Assembly: GCF_002261225.1 (NCBI RefSeq)
Contig: NZ_NEVM01000005.1
Location: forward strand, 1,860,001 to 1,924,000
DNA length: 64,000 bases
Direction of reading: 5' to 3'
Source: Bordetella genomosp. 10
GTDB taxonomy: Bacteria; Pseudomonadota; Gammaproteobacteria; Burkholderiales; Burkholderiaceae_B
Below are positions 8,168 through 16,880 of the stretch, one piece after another. Position 1 is the stretch's first letter; every line of letters begins with the position of its first letter. The position numbers and the translations under genes were made by a program. A model generated the notes under the pieces. The model was not told the origin of the DNA. It ran no database searches and worked only from the letters and a program-made list of their open reading frames with translations.

Positions 8168-9132
8168 TGGTGGATGCCTCCTTTTTTCAGGACGTCGCCC
8201 CACATCTTGTAGTTGTCGGCGACGAACCGCTTGAATGCCTGCGGAGAAGCACTGGTCACCACTTCGGAGCCCAGGTCCGTCAGGCGTTTCCGGACTTCGG
8301 GTTTCTGCAGCGTGGCGACGATGTCGTCATGCAGCTTGTGCACCACGGCATCCGGCGTGCCGGCCGGCGCCACGAAACCGAGCCAGGCGCCCACGTCGAA
8401 GTTGGGCACGCCTAGCTGCTGCAGGCTAGGCACGTTGGGAGCCAGCGGCGTGGGCTGGGCGGTGCTGACCGCGATGGCGTGGAGCTTGCCGTCCTTGACA
8501 TGGGGCATGGTCGAAACCACCGTATCGAAGGTCATGTCGACGTTGCCCGCGATCACGTCGGTCTGGGACTGGGAGCTGCCCTGGTAGGGAATATGGCGCA
8601 ACTTGATGCCGGTTCTTTCCTGAAGGATTTCCATCAGCAGATGGCTGGTCGTGCCGATGCCGATGGAGCTATAGGTCAGGTCGTCCGGGTGGGCGAGCGC
8701 GGCCTTCTTCAGTTGGTCGAGCGACGTGATAGGGCTCTTGCCGCTGGTCACCAGCATATAAGGCAGCCAGGTCGTCTGGGTGATGTAGGCGAAATCCTTG
8801 AGCGGGTCGTAATTGATCTGCTTGTTGAACTGGGGGTTGATGTTCAGCGGGGCGGTTGCCGACAGCGCCAGCGTGTAGCCGTCGGGCTTGGCGCGCTTGA
8901 GCAGGGAGACGGCCATGCTGCCGCCCACGCCGGGCTTGTTGTCGACGATCACGGCTTGCCCCCATTTCTTGCTGAGGTCCTCGCCTATGATGCGCGCCAC
9001 GTTGTCGGTGGAGGTGCCGGGCGGGAAGCCCACCAGGATGGTGACGGGCCGCTGCGGAAAGTCCCCGGCCACGGCGGGCGCCGCGGCAATGACGGCGAGG
9101 CCCAGCGTGGTCCACGAAAGAAGTTTTCTCAT
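8164..9132 (-). CDS. Bug/TctC-family substrate-binding protein
   Basis: 322 residues with a Sec signal peptide (MRKLLSW, hydrophobic core, cut after AVAG near residue 23). Bug signatures: VTILVGFPPGTSTDNVAR, PGVGGSMAVSLLKRAKPDGYTL, LRHIPYQGSSQSQTDVIAGNV. Periplasmic binder of a small carboxylate. Its stop overlaps the class II aldolase start by 4 bp, making a two-gene operon, and a GntR regulator is transcribed divergently. No TctAB membrane partner is adjacent. Confidence 0.92.
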   Translation of the reverse strand: MRKLLSWTTLGLAVIAAAPAVAGDFPQRPVTILVGFPPGTSTDNVARIIGEDLSKKWGQAVIVDNKPGVGGSMAVSLLKRAKPDGYTLALSATAPLNINPQFNKQINYDPLKDFAYITQTTWLPYMLVTSGKSPITSLDQLKKAALAHPDDLTYSSIGIGTTSHLLMEILQERTGIKLRHIPYQGSSQSQTDVIAGNVDMTFDTVVSTMPHVKDGKLHAIAVSTAQPTPLAPNVPSLQQLGVPNFDVGAWLGFVAPAGTPDAVVHKLHDDIVATLQKPEVRKRLTDLGSEVVTSASPQAFKRFVADNYKMWGDVLKKGGIHQ

Positions 9133-9278
9133 TTGTCTCCTCGGTGCTTTGTAGGTTTTGATATTTTCATTAATTAGAATATTAATAATTTAATCAATCA
9201 TCATCAGGTAAACTCCCCATGGACGCATCGGCGTCCCTGGTCTAGGCGCCAGACCGCTAACGCTTTTCACCTTTCCCG
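9133..9278. promoter_or_regulatory. AT-rich divergent promoter region, Bug-aldolase operon / GntR gene
   Basis: The 146-bp gap between divergent genes has a markedly AT-rich core (about 9155-9205) against the GC-rich neighbours. Short inverted pieces, ATATT at 9161-9165 and AATAT at 9178-9182, lie in it. It must hold both promoters and is the natural binding place for the GntR protein, but no clear consensus hexamers stand out. Confidence 0.4.
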
Positions 9279-9968
9279 ATGGCCGATTTGCCTGACTCCC
9301 CGCCCTCCGCCGCGCACACGATTGCCTCCCAGATGGAAGAAGACATTGTTTTCGGGCGATTGCACCCGCGCGAGCGGCTCGTGGAAGATGAATTGATGGC
9401 CCGATGGGACGCCAAGCGCCACGTCGTGCGCGAGGCGCTGGCTACGTTGGAACACATCGGCCTGGTCGAGCGGCGGCGCAACGTGGGCGCCTGCGTGCGC
9501 AGCTTCAGCACGCGCGAAGTGCTGGAGCTGTACGGCTTGCGCAGCCTGCTCGAGGTGGAGGCGGTGCGGCAGATCGCGTTTCCCGTGGAAGAGGCGGCCC
9601 TGGCCGCCGTGGAAGCCATCCAGCATGACCACGACGCGGCCGTGGCCTCGGGCGATGCGTTGCAGGTATTCCGCATCAACATGGCGTTTCACCGGGCGCT
9701 GTTTTCCCTGTCCGGCAACCAGACGCTGGTGCGCGCCATCGAGGAATATGCGCGGCAGACCTATGCGATCCGCTTCAGGGGGCTGATCTCGCACGAGCAC
9801 CGCGCCCTGGCCCAGACGGAGCACCGGCAGATGATCGAAGCCTTGCGCGCGGGCAATAGCGCCCGGCTACAGGAACTGTGCGCGGTGCACTTGCTGCCTT
9901 CGCGCGATGCCTATCTGCAAGCGCAGCAAGTCAAGGATGCGGCATTCGATGCGGCCAGACTCGCCTGA
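9279..9968 (+). CDS. GntR-family regulator with FCD ligand domain
   Basis: 229 residues. N-terminal winged helix (about 13-75) with the GntR pattern GRLHPRERLVEDELMARW and VREALATLEHIGLVERR; C-terminal all-helical FCD domain (about 85-215) with FHRALFSLSGN and EHRQMIEALRAGN, whose Asp/His residues usually bind a metal and an organic-acid effector. It lies divergent from the Bug-aldolase operon and probably represses it until the substrate or a product binds. No strong Shine-Dalgarno sequence precedes the ATG. Confidence 0.92.
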   Translation: MADLPDSPPSAAHTIASQMEEDIVFGRLHPRERLVEDELMARWDAKRHVVREALATLEHIGLVERRRNVGACVRSFSTREVLELYGLRSLLEVEAVRQIAFPVEEAALAAVEAIQHDHDAAVASGDALQVFRINMAFHRALFSLSGNQTLVRAIEEYARQTYAIRFRGLISHEHRALAQTEHRQMIEALRAGNSARLQELCAVHLLPSRDAYLQAQQVKDAAFDAARLA

Positions 9969-10059
9969 ACAAGGGGCACCCCGACGCGAAGCCCGCGGCG
10001 CCTTTTCCCTCCCACCCAGATCCCGACTATCTCCCACAGCCAGTTTCACCGAGGCCACA

Positions 10060-10521
10060 ATGAGTTTGCAGTCAGTCCAGGCATTTCTTGCCGAACACGC
10101 CCCCGATATCGAAGTCACCGAAATGGATGCCAGCCTGGCGACGGTCGCGCTGGCCGCCCAGGCCCTCGGCGTGGCCGACGGGCAGATCGCCAAGACCCTG
10201 TCGCTGCGGACCGGCGACGACATCATCGTCCTGGTGATGCGCGGCGACGCTCGCATCGATAACCGGAAGTACAAGCAGCAGTTCGGCACCAAGGCCCGGA
10301 TGCTGGAAGCGTCCGAAGTCGAAGACATCACGGGCCACCCGGTCGGCGGCGTTTGCCCGTTCGGACTCGCCCGTCCCCTGAGCGTGTTCTGCGATGTGTC
10401 GCTGAAGGCGTTCACCGAGGTATTCCCGGCCGGCGGCGCGCAACATGCCGCGGTTCGCATCACCCCGGAACGCATGGCCGTATTGGTGAACGCCCAATGG
10501 GTCGACGTCGCGCAGGGGTGA
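10060..10521 (+). CDS. YbaK/EbsC-family aminoacyl-tRNA deacylase-like protein
   Basis: 153 residues from ATG 10060; the frame is open further upstream but that part overlaps the GntR gene and is not family-like. The single domain matches YbaK/ProX proteins: QIAKTLSLRTGDDIIVLVMRG with the conserved lysine, then GHPVGGVCPFGL, the family active-site loop. Members hydrolyse mischarged aminoacyl-tRNAs such as Cys-tRNAPro in trans. It is downstream of the GntR gene on the same strand, perhaps only by chance. Confidence 0.9.
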   Translation: MSLQSVQAFLAEHAPDIEVTEMDASLATVALAAQALGVADGQIAKTLSLRTGDDIIVLVMRGDARIDNRKYKQQFGTKARMLEASEVEDITGHPVGGVCPFGLARPLSVFCDVSLKAFTEVFPAGGAQHAAVRITPERMAVLVNAQWVDVAQG

Positions 10522-10523
10522 GG

Positions 10524-10544
10524 ATCCGCTCCGCGCGTGCGGAT
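10524..10544. terminator. Weak stem-loop between convergent genes
   Basis: ATCCGC (10524-10529) and GCGGAT (10539-10544) with a 9-base loop, just after the deacylase stop in the 55-bp convergent gap; CCCTTTTCC follows. The position fits a shared terminator but the stem is short. Confidence 0.3.
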
Positions 10545-10576
10545 AAGCTACCCTTTTCCACCCGGCGTTTGCGAGG

Positions 10577-11605
10577 CTAGGGAATGCGGATGGCGCCTCG
10601 TGTATGCCCGGCGGACGAATGCGAGGCCGACGCCCCGCGCCGCCGCTGCCCGAGCAACACCCGCTGCAACACCGTGAGATGCGGGAACTCCACCAGCATG
10701 CCGATGACCAGGGCGGCATAGACGAGCGGCTGCCCGGGCAGGGCCGCCATCGTCACCGCCAGCATCAGCGGCGCGTTGCGGGCCGCGATGTTCATGGTGA
10801 GCAGCGCGTGCTCGGGATAATCCAGCCGTCCCAGGCGGCTGATGCCTTCGCCCAGCAGGAAGGTGGCCACGAAGAACAGGAATACGCCCAGCAGCACCCA
10901 GGCGAAGACGGCGCGGTGTTCCACGATGACGCCGATGTTGGCGGCGAAGATTTCCGTCACCAGCAGCGCGATCGCCCACGGCGTGGCCTGATCGGCGCGG
11001 TGCAGCAGGCGGGCGAAGCGCGTCTCGCCCAGCAGCCGGCGCAGGCCATAATGGGCCAGGACGGCGATGGCGAGCGGCGCGAAGAACCAGTGCAGCACCG
11101 TCTCGCCGATGATGCCCGCTTCGACCTCGACCGGGCTGCGCGTGAAGAGATGCAAGTAGACGGGGTATAGCAGCAACTGCGCCACCATGTTGACGGGAAT
11201 CAGCGCCGTGCCCAGCGCGACGTTGCCGCGCGCGAGCCGCGTGAAACCCAGGAACCAGTCGGTGCACGGCGACATGAAATAGATCATGAGGCCTATCATG
11301 AACAGCGGCTGCCCCGCCAGCAGGACCGAGGCGATGGCATAGCCGATGGCGGGCACGAACAGGTAGTTGGCGAGCAGGATCAGTCCGATCGCGCGCAGTC
11401 CGCCCCGGAGTCGCGCGACGGCCTCGAAACGCACGCCGAAAAAGAGCAGGCCGACCAGCGTCAGCAAGGTGCGGTCGACCTGGCCGCCCAATGCCTCGCC
11501 AACTGCGGGCCACTGGTGGCCGACGCCCGCGCCGGCCAGGATGCTGCCCATCAGCAACAGCGAGATCCACGATGCGTGAACGGCGTTCCGGAAGGCGGTC
11601 AGCAT
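10577..11605 (-). CDS. ACR3/BASS-superfamily permease (arsenic-resistance-protein-like)
   Basis: 342 residues from ATG 11605, which overlaps the end of the flavoprotein gene and has AGGG upstream; an ATG six codons earlier is possible. About ten membrane helices; the motif FMSPCTDWFLGFTRLARGN places a cysteine where ACR3 arsenite carriers have one, and AARNAPLMLAV resembles the second BASS crossover helix. Annotated relatives are called arsenic resistance proteins, but there is no arsR or arsC here. Downstream of the flavoprotein and L36 genes in a probable Zur-controlled unit, it may export a metal complex or an anion; substrate uncertain. Confidence 0.8.
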   Translation of the reverse strand: MLTAFRNAVHASWISLLLMGSILAGAGVGHQWPAVGEALGGQVDRTLLTLVGLLFFGVRFEAVARLRGGLRAIGLILLANYLFVPAIGYAIASVLLAGQPLFMIGLMIYFMSPCTDWFLGFTRLARGNVALGTALIPVNMVAQLLLYPVYLHLFTRSPVEVEAGIIGETVLHWFFAPLAIAVLAHYGLRRLLGETRFARLLHRADQATPWAIALLVTEIFAANIGVIVEHRAVFAWVLLGVFLFFVATFLLGEGISRLGRLDYPEHALLTMNIAARNAPLMLAVTMAALPGQPLVYAALVIGMLVEFPHLTVLQRVLLGQRRRGASASHSSAGHTRGAIRIP

Positions 11606-12720
11606 TCGCAGCCCTCGCAGCACTCGCTATTGCCGAACGGTCCCCAGGCGCCGGCGCCGGCCTTGAGGGCGCTCGTGTCCCGGTCCAGGCATAGCGCGAT
11701 GCCCTCGGCGATCAGGGCAAAACGCTGGCGAAACTTATAGATGAAGCAATAGATGCGGCGGTCGTGCCGCACCTGCGGGCCGACCAGGAACAGGCCCGGC
11801 GTGATGGTCGATTCGTCGGCCTCGGACAGGACGATGCGGCCGTCGTCGTCCCAGGCCCAGAGTTCGGCGATCTGCCGCGCGCCGCCGCCCTTTTGAAATC
11901 CCGTGCCGAGGATGGGCGCCTGCTTCTCGTCCCAGTAACGGCCGTCGCCCGCATGGATGCGGTAGCCGCCCGCTTCGTTCTGCGTGACGGCGATCACGTC
12001 CACGCCGAATACGATCTCCAGCCGGCCCGTGTCGACCGCTTCGTACAGGCGCTGGCGACTGTAGGGCGAGAGCGACAGGCTCGGATCGTGCGGGCCCGCG
12101 GGATCCCAGGTGGACTTGCGCGCGAGCAGCCGCACCTTGCGCCGCAAACGGACCAGGTTGACGGCGGCGTCCACGCCGCTTTCGTATCCCCCGATCACCG
12201 TATAGCGGCGCGCCTTGAACGCCTGCCAATCCTCGACCTGGGCGTAGTGCGGGCACCATTGCGCGCCCGGAAACGGCGCCAGGTCGGGGTACTGGAATTC
12301 GCCGGCGGCCCAGATCAGGAAGCCCGCGTGCAGCTTGCCCTTCGCCGTCTCCAGGATGAAGCCGCCGCCCGGCACCGCCGCCACCGCTTCGACCTTGCAG
12401 TCGCAAGCGACGGGGAGCTCATGCCCCTTGGCGATGAAGCCCAGGTAGTCGGCATACTGCTGTCCAGACGGATGCTCCGCCCCCGTGAAGATCGCCGGCG
12501 AACTGGGTTCGTTGACGGCGTTCAGGTCGGCCAGCCCGAAGGGGTTGCTGTGAAAGGACGGCGTGATGAAGCGCGTCTGCGCCGGCCAGCGCCGGAACGA
12601 CTCGCCCACGCGGCCGGCCTCCAGCACGCCGAAGCGCAGCCCGGGAATCTTCTGCAAAGCCAAGGCCATGCCGATACCGGCGGCGCCGGCGCCCACGACA
12701 GCCACATCCAGCCGATGCAT
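11599..12720 (-). CDS. FAD/NAD(P)-binding oxidoreductase with Cys-rich C-terminus
   Basis: 373 residues from ATG 12720. This start shares one base with the L36 stop (TAATG) and AGGAAG precedes it; the open frame before it is the L36 gene in another phase. Two dinucleotide folds: VVGAGAAGIGMALA (8-21) for FAD and VIGGYESGVDAAVN for NAD(P)H, as in flavoprotein monooxygenases and ArsO-like proteins. The protein ends in NSECCEGCEC, five cysteines within the last seven residues, a pattern suited to metal binding. It sits between a zinc-free L36 and an ACR3-like permease, so metal stress is the likely setting. Reaction unknown. Confidence 0.82.
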   Translation of the reverse strand: MHRLDVAVVGAGAAGIGMALALQKIPGLRFGVLEAGRVGESFRRWPAQTRFITPSFHSNPFGLADLNAVNEPSSPAIFTGAEHPSGQQYADYLGFIAKGHELPVACDCKVEAVAAVPGGGFILETAKGKLHAGFLIWAAGEFQYPDLAPFPGAQWCPHYAQVEDWQAFKARRYTVIGGYESGVDAAVNLVRLRRKVRLLARKSTWDPAGPHDPSLSLSPYSRQRLYEAVDTGRLEIVFGVDVIAVTQNEAGGYRIHAGDGRYWDEKQAPILGTGFQKGGGARQIAELWAWDDDGRIVLSEADESTITPGLFLVGPQVRHDRRIYCFIYKFRQRFALIAEGIALCLDRDTSALKAGAGAWGPFGNSECCEGCEC

Positions 12721-12866
12721 TACGACTTCCTGCTCTTGGCGCCCCCCTGGCGGGCCTTGAAGCGCGGGTTCGATTTGCAGATGACGTAGATCCGGCCGCG
12801 CCGGCGCACGACCTGGCAATCACGGTGGCGCGTCTTGGCGTCCTTCAAAGACGAGAGAACTTTCAT
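12720..12866 (-). CDS. ykgO: Type B ribosomal protein L36 (zinc-independent paralog)
   Basis: 48 residues, starting [17 protein letters not shown] and containing [18 protein letters not shown]. It matches the C-minus L36 paralog (YkgO): only C17 and C30 remain of the usual four zinc ligands. Such paralogs replace the zinc-ribbon L36 in ribosomes when zinc is short and are normally under Zur. The stop overlaps the flavoprotein start by one base. A palindrome at 12961-12974 upstream resembles a Zur box. Confidence 0.93.
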   Translation of the reverse strand: MKVLSSLKDAKTRHRDCQVVRRRGRIYVICKSNPRFKARQGGAKSRKS

Positions 12867-12960
12867 GGGGGTTCCTTGCGAGCAAACGGTGGATTCAACA
12901 GGCAGCGTTCATGTCGTCTCGGACTCTCAAGGGAGTGCTGTTCGGGGAGGATTTATTTGA

Positions 12961-12974
12961 TATGTTATAACATA
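12961..12974. promoter_or_regulatory. Probable Zur box
   Basis: TATGTTATAACATA is a perfect 14-bp palindrome in a very AT-rich patch, flanked GA and AC so that the symmetry nearly extends to 18 bp. Proteobacterial Zur sites are AT-rich palindromes with ATGTTAT half-sites. It lies 95 bp upstream of the zinc-free L36 gene and 68 bp upstream of the divergent small gene, so it could control both. Assigned from motif and target logic, not from a scored matrix. Confidence 0.7.
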
Positions 12975-13041
12975 ACCAACATGATCCGCATGACCGCCCC
13001 ACGTCGAGCGAAGCGCCGCCCTCTTCCAGGAAGGGTTACCG

Positions 13042-13260
13042 ATGAACGCCCCCGTCATTCCAGAAACCTACGCGCAATGGCGTCATTGCATTACCGTCGA
13101 ATGCCGGATTCCGTTGACCTTGTCGTTCGTCACGCAACGCCTCGCCGTCTTGCGCGACGAGCGCGCGCAGGAAACCGTGCGGTTCCGCGGCCTCTACGGC
13201 GATCCGCACTGGAAGGCCGTGTGCCAGTGGTTCACCCGGGCGCAGGACGAACTTCGATGA
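13042..13260 (+). CDS. Small uncharacterised protein divergent from the L36 unit
   Basis: 72 residues beginning MNAPVIPETYAQWRHC, preceded by AGGAAGGG at good spacing. No domain recognised; it has cysteines in HCITVEC and KAVCQWF, many charged residues and no membrane segment or signal peptide. Its codon use is like its neighbours and its start lies 68 bp from the Zur-like palindrome, so zinc-responsive expression is plausible. A longer overlapping frame on the same strand is not credible because it lacks protein-like composition. Confidence 0.65.
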   Translation: MNAPVIPETYAQWRHCITVECRIPLTLSFVTQRLAVLRDERAQETVRFRGLYGDPHWKAVCQWFTRAQDELR

Positions 13261-13296
13261 CCGCCCATCCGTCGCGGCGCAGGCGCCGCGCGGGCG

Positions 13297-14811
13297 TCAG
13301 GAAACCCGCCTGCCGCTGAGCGTATCCATTTCCTTGCGCGTGGAGTTGGTGTTCACGCGCCGGTCGAACCGGATTTCGTCCCCGTCGAAGCGGCACACCA
13401 CATGGTCGCGGAAGGCGGTTTCCACGAAGATCCAGTCCATGACCAGCGTATGCTCGTCGCGCCAGAAGGCGCGCGCCAGCACGCGCGCCTGGTCGGGCTG
13501 GTAGGAATGATGGATCCGCCAGCCGGTCATGGAGGTCTGCCCGGCCCGCCATGACGAGAACGAGGCGGCGATCTCGTGCGCGCCGCGATCGTCCGTCAGC
13601 GTGAACGTGCAGTCGTCGCCCCTGCATGCCAGGGCGATGCGGGCAACGTTATCGTCGTTGGGCGCGATGGCGTAGACCGCGTGGAAGTCCGCGCGCGACG
13701 CGGGAATCGTCTCCCCATGCTCGATAGGCATGGACAGCGCCGCGAGACGCCGCGCCAGCCGCGCATCGGCGTCCGCCGGTTTGGCGTCGGGCGTGCGCCT
13801 GCGCTGCATGTCGGCAACGATGTTTTCCCATATCAGGCGATGCACCCGCTTCTCGCGCGGCGCGATGCCGCCGGTAAAGGCGATGACCGCGTTGTGATCG
13901 GGGAAGGCGATGGCATGCTGGCCGAACAGGCCGCTGGCCGTGAACGTGTTGTCCGGCCCGCGCCACCATTGGAAACCATACCCTTCGCGCTTCTCCGCGC
14001 CGGGCGCGCCGGGGTCCGCGTAGCGCTTGCCATCGAAGTGGCCGATCACGATGTCCTCGATCTGCGCGCCCGTCGCCGCGGCGGTCCACGCCGGGCTCAA
14101 CAACTGTCGTCCCTGCCATTGGCCGCCCTGCATATGGACCAGCGCCAGCTTCAGCAGATCCGAGGTCTTGGCGCGGATGCCGTTGCCGCCCGTATTGACA
14201 CCGTCCGGGCCGACATCCCAGGCGAGGTCCTCGATGCCCAGCGGCTCGAAGAACCTCGGCGCCATCCAGTCGCGAACCCGTTCGCCGGTGACTTTCTGGA
14301 GGATGGCGGCGAGCATGTAGGAGCAGCCGCTGCAATACACGAAGCGTTCGCCGGGCTCGTAGACCATGGGCTCCTTGAAAAAGGCCGCGATCCAGCTCGT
14401 GGTGAGCCGGCGCCATTCGCCGCCCGAGATGCCGGAGCCGTGGCCGCTGGTCATGGTGAGCAGATGGCGCACCGTCATCCGGTGCAGCGAGGCCGGCGCA
14501 TCGGGCGGCACATGTTCCGGAAAGAAGTCCACGACCTTCGCGTCCAGCGCAAGCAGGCCGCGGTCGACGGCCAGGCCGATGCCGGTTCCCACGAAGCTCT
14601 TGACGGAAGAATGCAGCATGTGACGCAGTTCGGGCGCATACGGCGCCCACCAGCCTTCGGCGATCACGGCGCCGTCCTTCCAGAACATGAAGCTGTGGAG
14701 TTCCAGTTCCTCGCGCTCCAGGCCGTCGAGAAAGGCCTGGATGGCGGAGGCGTCGATGCCGCGCGTCGCCGGGGCGGCGCGATTCAATCCATCGGAATAG
14801 GTCGATTGCAT
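13297..14811 (-). CDS. Serine hydrolase, beta-lactamase/class C fold
   Basis: 504 residues. Catalytic motifs of the penicillin-binding/esterase family: S68-S-V-K71 (SxxK) in LHSSVKSFVG and Y159-C-S161 (YxS) in FVYCSG; FTGG in the C-terminal part of the domain may serve as the KTG-like element. A C-terminal extension of about 100 residues follows. No signal peptide, so cytoplasmic, unlike true beta-lactamases; amidase, esterase or D-aminopeptidase activity is more likely. It is the last gene of the peptide-transport operon, 36 bp after dppF, so it probably processes imported compounds. Confidence 0.88.
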   Translation of the reverse strand: MQSTYSDGLNRAAPATRGIDASAIQAFLDGLEREELELHSFMFWKDGAVIAEGWWAPYAPELRHMLHSSVKSFVGTGIGLAVDRGLLALDAKVVDFFPEHVPPDAPASLHRMTVRHLLTMTSGHGSGISGGEWRRLTTSWIAAFFKEPMVYEPGERFVYCSGCSYMLAAILQKVTGERVRDWMAPRFFEPLGIEDLAWDVGPDGVNTGGNGIRAKTSDLLKLALVHMQGGQWQGRQLLSPAWTAAATGAQIEDIVIGHFDGKRYADPGAPGAEKREGYGFQWWRGPDNTFTASGLFGQHAIAFPDHNAVIAFTGGIAPREKRVHRLIWENIVADMQRRRTPDAKPADADARLARRLAALSMPIEHGETIPASRADFHAVYAIAPNDDNVARIALACRGDDCTFTLTDDRGAHEIAASFSSWRAGQTSMTGWRIHHSYQPDQARVLARAFWRDEHTLVMDWIFVETAFRDHVVCRFDGDEIRFDRRVNTNSTRKEMDTLSGRRVS

Positions 14812-14847
14812 GAGCGGGAATTCCAGCGTAGGTTGTCCGTCTCTCTG

Positions 14848-15861
14848 TTATCGCGGCTGCAGCAGATGGCAGGCCGCGCGGTGGCCGGGTCCCACCATGC
14901 GGATTTCGGGCGCCTCCGTGCGGCACCGGTCCATCGCGTGAGGACAGCGCGGGTGAAAATGACAGCCGCTGGGCGGCGCCAGGGGGCTGGGCAGCTCGCC
15001 CTGGATGGTGCTGAACTCGCGCTGCTCGATATCGATGCGAGGCACCTCCGCCAGCAGGGCCTGCGTGTACGGATGGCTCGGACGCGTGAAGATGGCTTCC
15101 GTCGGCGCTTCCTCGACCACGCGGCCCAGGTACATGATGACCACGCGATCGGAAATGTGCTTGACCACGCCGAGGTCGTGGCTGATGAACAGGTAGGTCA
15201 GGCCCAACTCGTCGCGCAGCGACATGAACAGGTTGAGGATCTGCGCCTGGATCGAGACGTCCAGCGCGGCCACGGACTCGTCGCAGACCAGGAGTTCCGG
15301 CTGCACGGCCAATGCCCGGGCGATGCCGATGCGCTGACGCTGCCCGCCGGAGAATTGGTGCGGCAGGCGGTCGCGGTAGGCCGGGTTCAACCCCGCCCGC
15401 TCCATCTGCAACGCCAGGTAGTCCGCGGGATTGCCTTGCACCAGTTTGTGCGCCAGGGGCGCTTCCATGATGATCTCCCCCACCGTCAGCCTGGGGTTCA
15501 GCGAGGCGAAGGAATTCTGGAAGATCATCTGGGTGCGCAGATGCGCGCGCCGGTTATGGGCGCGCGCCGCGCTCTTCATGTCCAGGGCCTGCCCATCGAT
15601 GCGGACCTCGCCGGAGGACGGCGCCAGCAGGCCGGCCACCATCCGCCCCAGCGTCGACTTGCCGCAGCCGGACTCGCCCACCAGGCCGACGACCTCCCCT
15701 TTATGAACCGTGATGCTGACGTTGTCGACGGCGCGCACGACGGGGGGCCGCTTGGCCAGGCCCAGGCGCGTCGCCGCGCGCTCGATCCAGTCCTGGCGCC
15801 GGCCGAAGCGGCGCGAGACGGCATCGACTTCGACCATGGGCGTACGGACTTCGTTCGTCAT
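14848..15861 (-). CDS. Peptide ABC transporter ATP-binding protein (DppF/OppF type)
   Basis: 337 residues from ATG 15861, which overlaps the previous gene's TGA (ATGA). Walker A GESGCGKST (62-70), ABC signature FSGGQRQRIGIARAL, and Walker B followed by ESVAALDVSIQAQ, a variant seen in OppF-like subunits. The C-terminal oligopeptide domain has a Cys-containing CHFHPRCPHA segment, typical of DppD/DppF pairs. Cytoplasmic ATPase driving the permeases encoded upstream. Confidence 0.93.
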   Translation of the reverse strand: MTNEVRTPMVEVDAVSRRFGRRQDWIERAATRLGLAKRPPVVRAVDNVSITVHKGEVVGLVGESGCGKSTLGRMVAGLLAPSSGEVRIDGQALDMKSAARAHNRRAHLRTQMIFQNSFASLNPRLTVGEIIMEAPLAHKLVQGNPADYLALQMERAGLNPAYRDRLPHQFSGGQRQRIGIARALAVQPELLVCDESVAALDVSIQAQILNLFMSLRDELGLTYLFISHDLGVVKHISDRVVIMYLGRVVEEAPTEAIFTRPSHPYTQALLAEVPRIDIEQREFSTIQGELPSPLAPPSGCHFHPRCPHAMDRCRTEAPEIRMVGPGHRAACHLLQPR

Positions 15862-16880
15862 GGCTGAGGAGTTCCGAGGGGATGAAAGCATCGGTATTCG
15901 TGTCCTTGCAGGCCCGTGGTCTGGGGCGCGCTGGCCGCGCACTCGGGCGAGGCGGCCGGGCAGCGGGGATGAAAGGGACAGCCGGACGGAAAGCGGCCGG
16001 CGATGGGCGGCGCGCCCTGGATCTGCTTCAGCGGCCGGCCCCGCTGGTTGCGGTCGGGAACGGAGTCCAGCAGGCCCATGGTGTAGGGATGGCGCGGCGC
16101 ACCGAGCACCTGCCTGACTGTGCCGCTTTCGACGATGCGGCCGGCGTACATCACGCCGAGGCGGTGGGCGAGACGGGAGACGATGGCCAGGTCGTGCGTG
16201 ATCCACAACCAGGCGGTATTGTGTTCCCGCGCCAGCTTCTGCACCTGGGACAGGATCTGCGCCTGGATCGTCACGTCCAGCGCCGTGGTCGGCTCGTCGG
16301 CGATGATCAGGTCAGGGTTGTGCAGCAAGGCGATGGCAATGGCCACCCGCTGGCGCATGCCGCCCGAAAACTGGTGCGGGTAGGCGCGCAGGCGCTCCTG
16401 GGGACTGGGGATGCCCACCTTTGCCAAGGCGTCGCAAGCGCGCTGCCGCGCCACGGAGACGGAGACCTTCTCGTGCGCGGTGATCGCCTCGATCATCTGC
16501 GTGTCGATGCGCAGGACCGGATTCAGCGTCATCATCGGATCCTGGAAGATCATGGCGATCCGCTTGCCGCGCAAGGTGCGCAGGCGCTGCGCCGAAGCGT
16601 GCGCGATGTCCTCGCCGTCGAAGAGTATCTGTCCGCCGGCGACGCGGCCGCCGTCGAGCAAGCCCATGACGGAAAAGCCCGTCACCGACTTCCCTGAGCC
16701 GCTCTCTCCCACCAAACCGACGATCTCGCCGGGGCGGATGTCCAGGCTCACGTCGTCGACGGCGCGAACGGGCCGCTCGGGGCTGCCGAATTCGGTGCGC
16801 AGGCCGGCGATGCGCAGGATGGGCCTGGGCGCCTCCACCGCCCGCGGGCGGTTTTCCATCAGGCTTGCCGTCGGCGTCAT
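15858..16880 (-). CDS. Peptide ABC transporter ATP-binding protein (DppD/OppD type)
   Basis: 340 residues from ATG 16880; the open frame continues far upstream but only as the out-of-phase shadow of the permease gene. Walker [10 protein letters not shown] (58-66), signature [12 protein letters not shown], Walker [14 protein letters not shown]-terminal [14 protein letters not shown]. It overlaps both neighbours by ATGA junctions, showing tight translational coupling within the transporter. Confidence 0.93.
   Translation of the reverse strand: MTPTASLMENRPRAVEAPRPILRIAGLRTEFGSPERPVRAVDDVSLDIRPGEIVGLVGESGSGKSVTGFSVMGLLDGGRVAGGQILFDGEDIAHASAQRLRTLRGKRIAMIFQDPMMTLNPVLRIDTQMIEAITAHEKVSVSVARQRACDALAKVGIPSPQERLRAYPHQFSGGMRQRVAIAIALLHNPDLIIADEPTTALDVTIQAQILSQVQKLAREHNTAWLWITHDLAIVSRLAHRLGVMYAGRIVESGTVRQVLGAPRHPYTMGLLDSVPDRNQRGRPLKQIQGAPPIAGRFPSGCPFHPRCPAASPECAASAPQTTGLQGHEYRCFHPLGTPQP

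Noticed and set aside
10577..12720. Arsenic resistance operon
   Set aside because: The permease resembles ACR3 and the flavoprotein resembles ArsO, but there is no arsR, arsC or arsH, and the zinc-free L36 gene with a Zur-like site fits zinc control better.
13576..15867. Open frame of 763 codons on the plus strand opposite the serine hydrolase and dppF
   Set aside because: Covers two real minus-strand genes in antisense and shows no domain.
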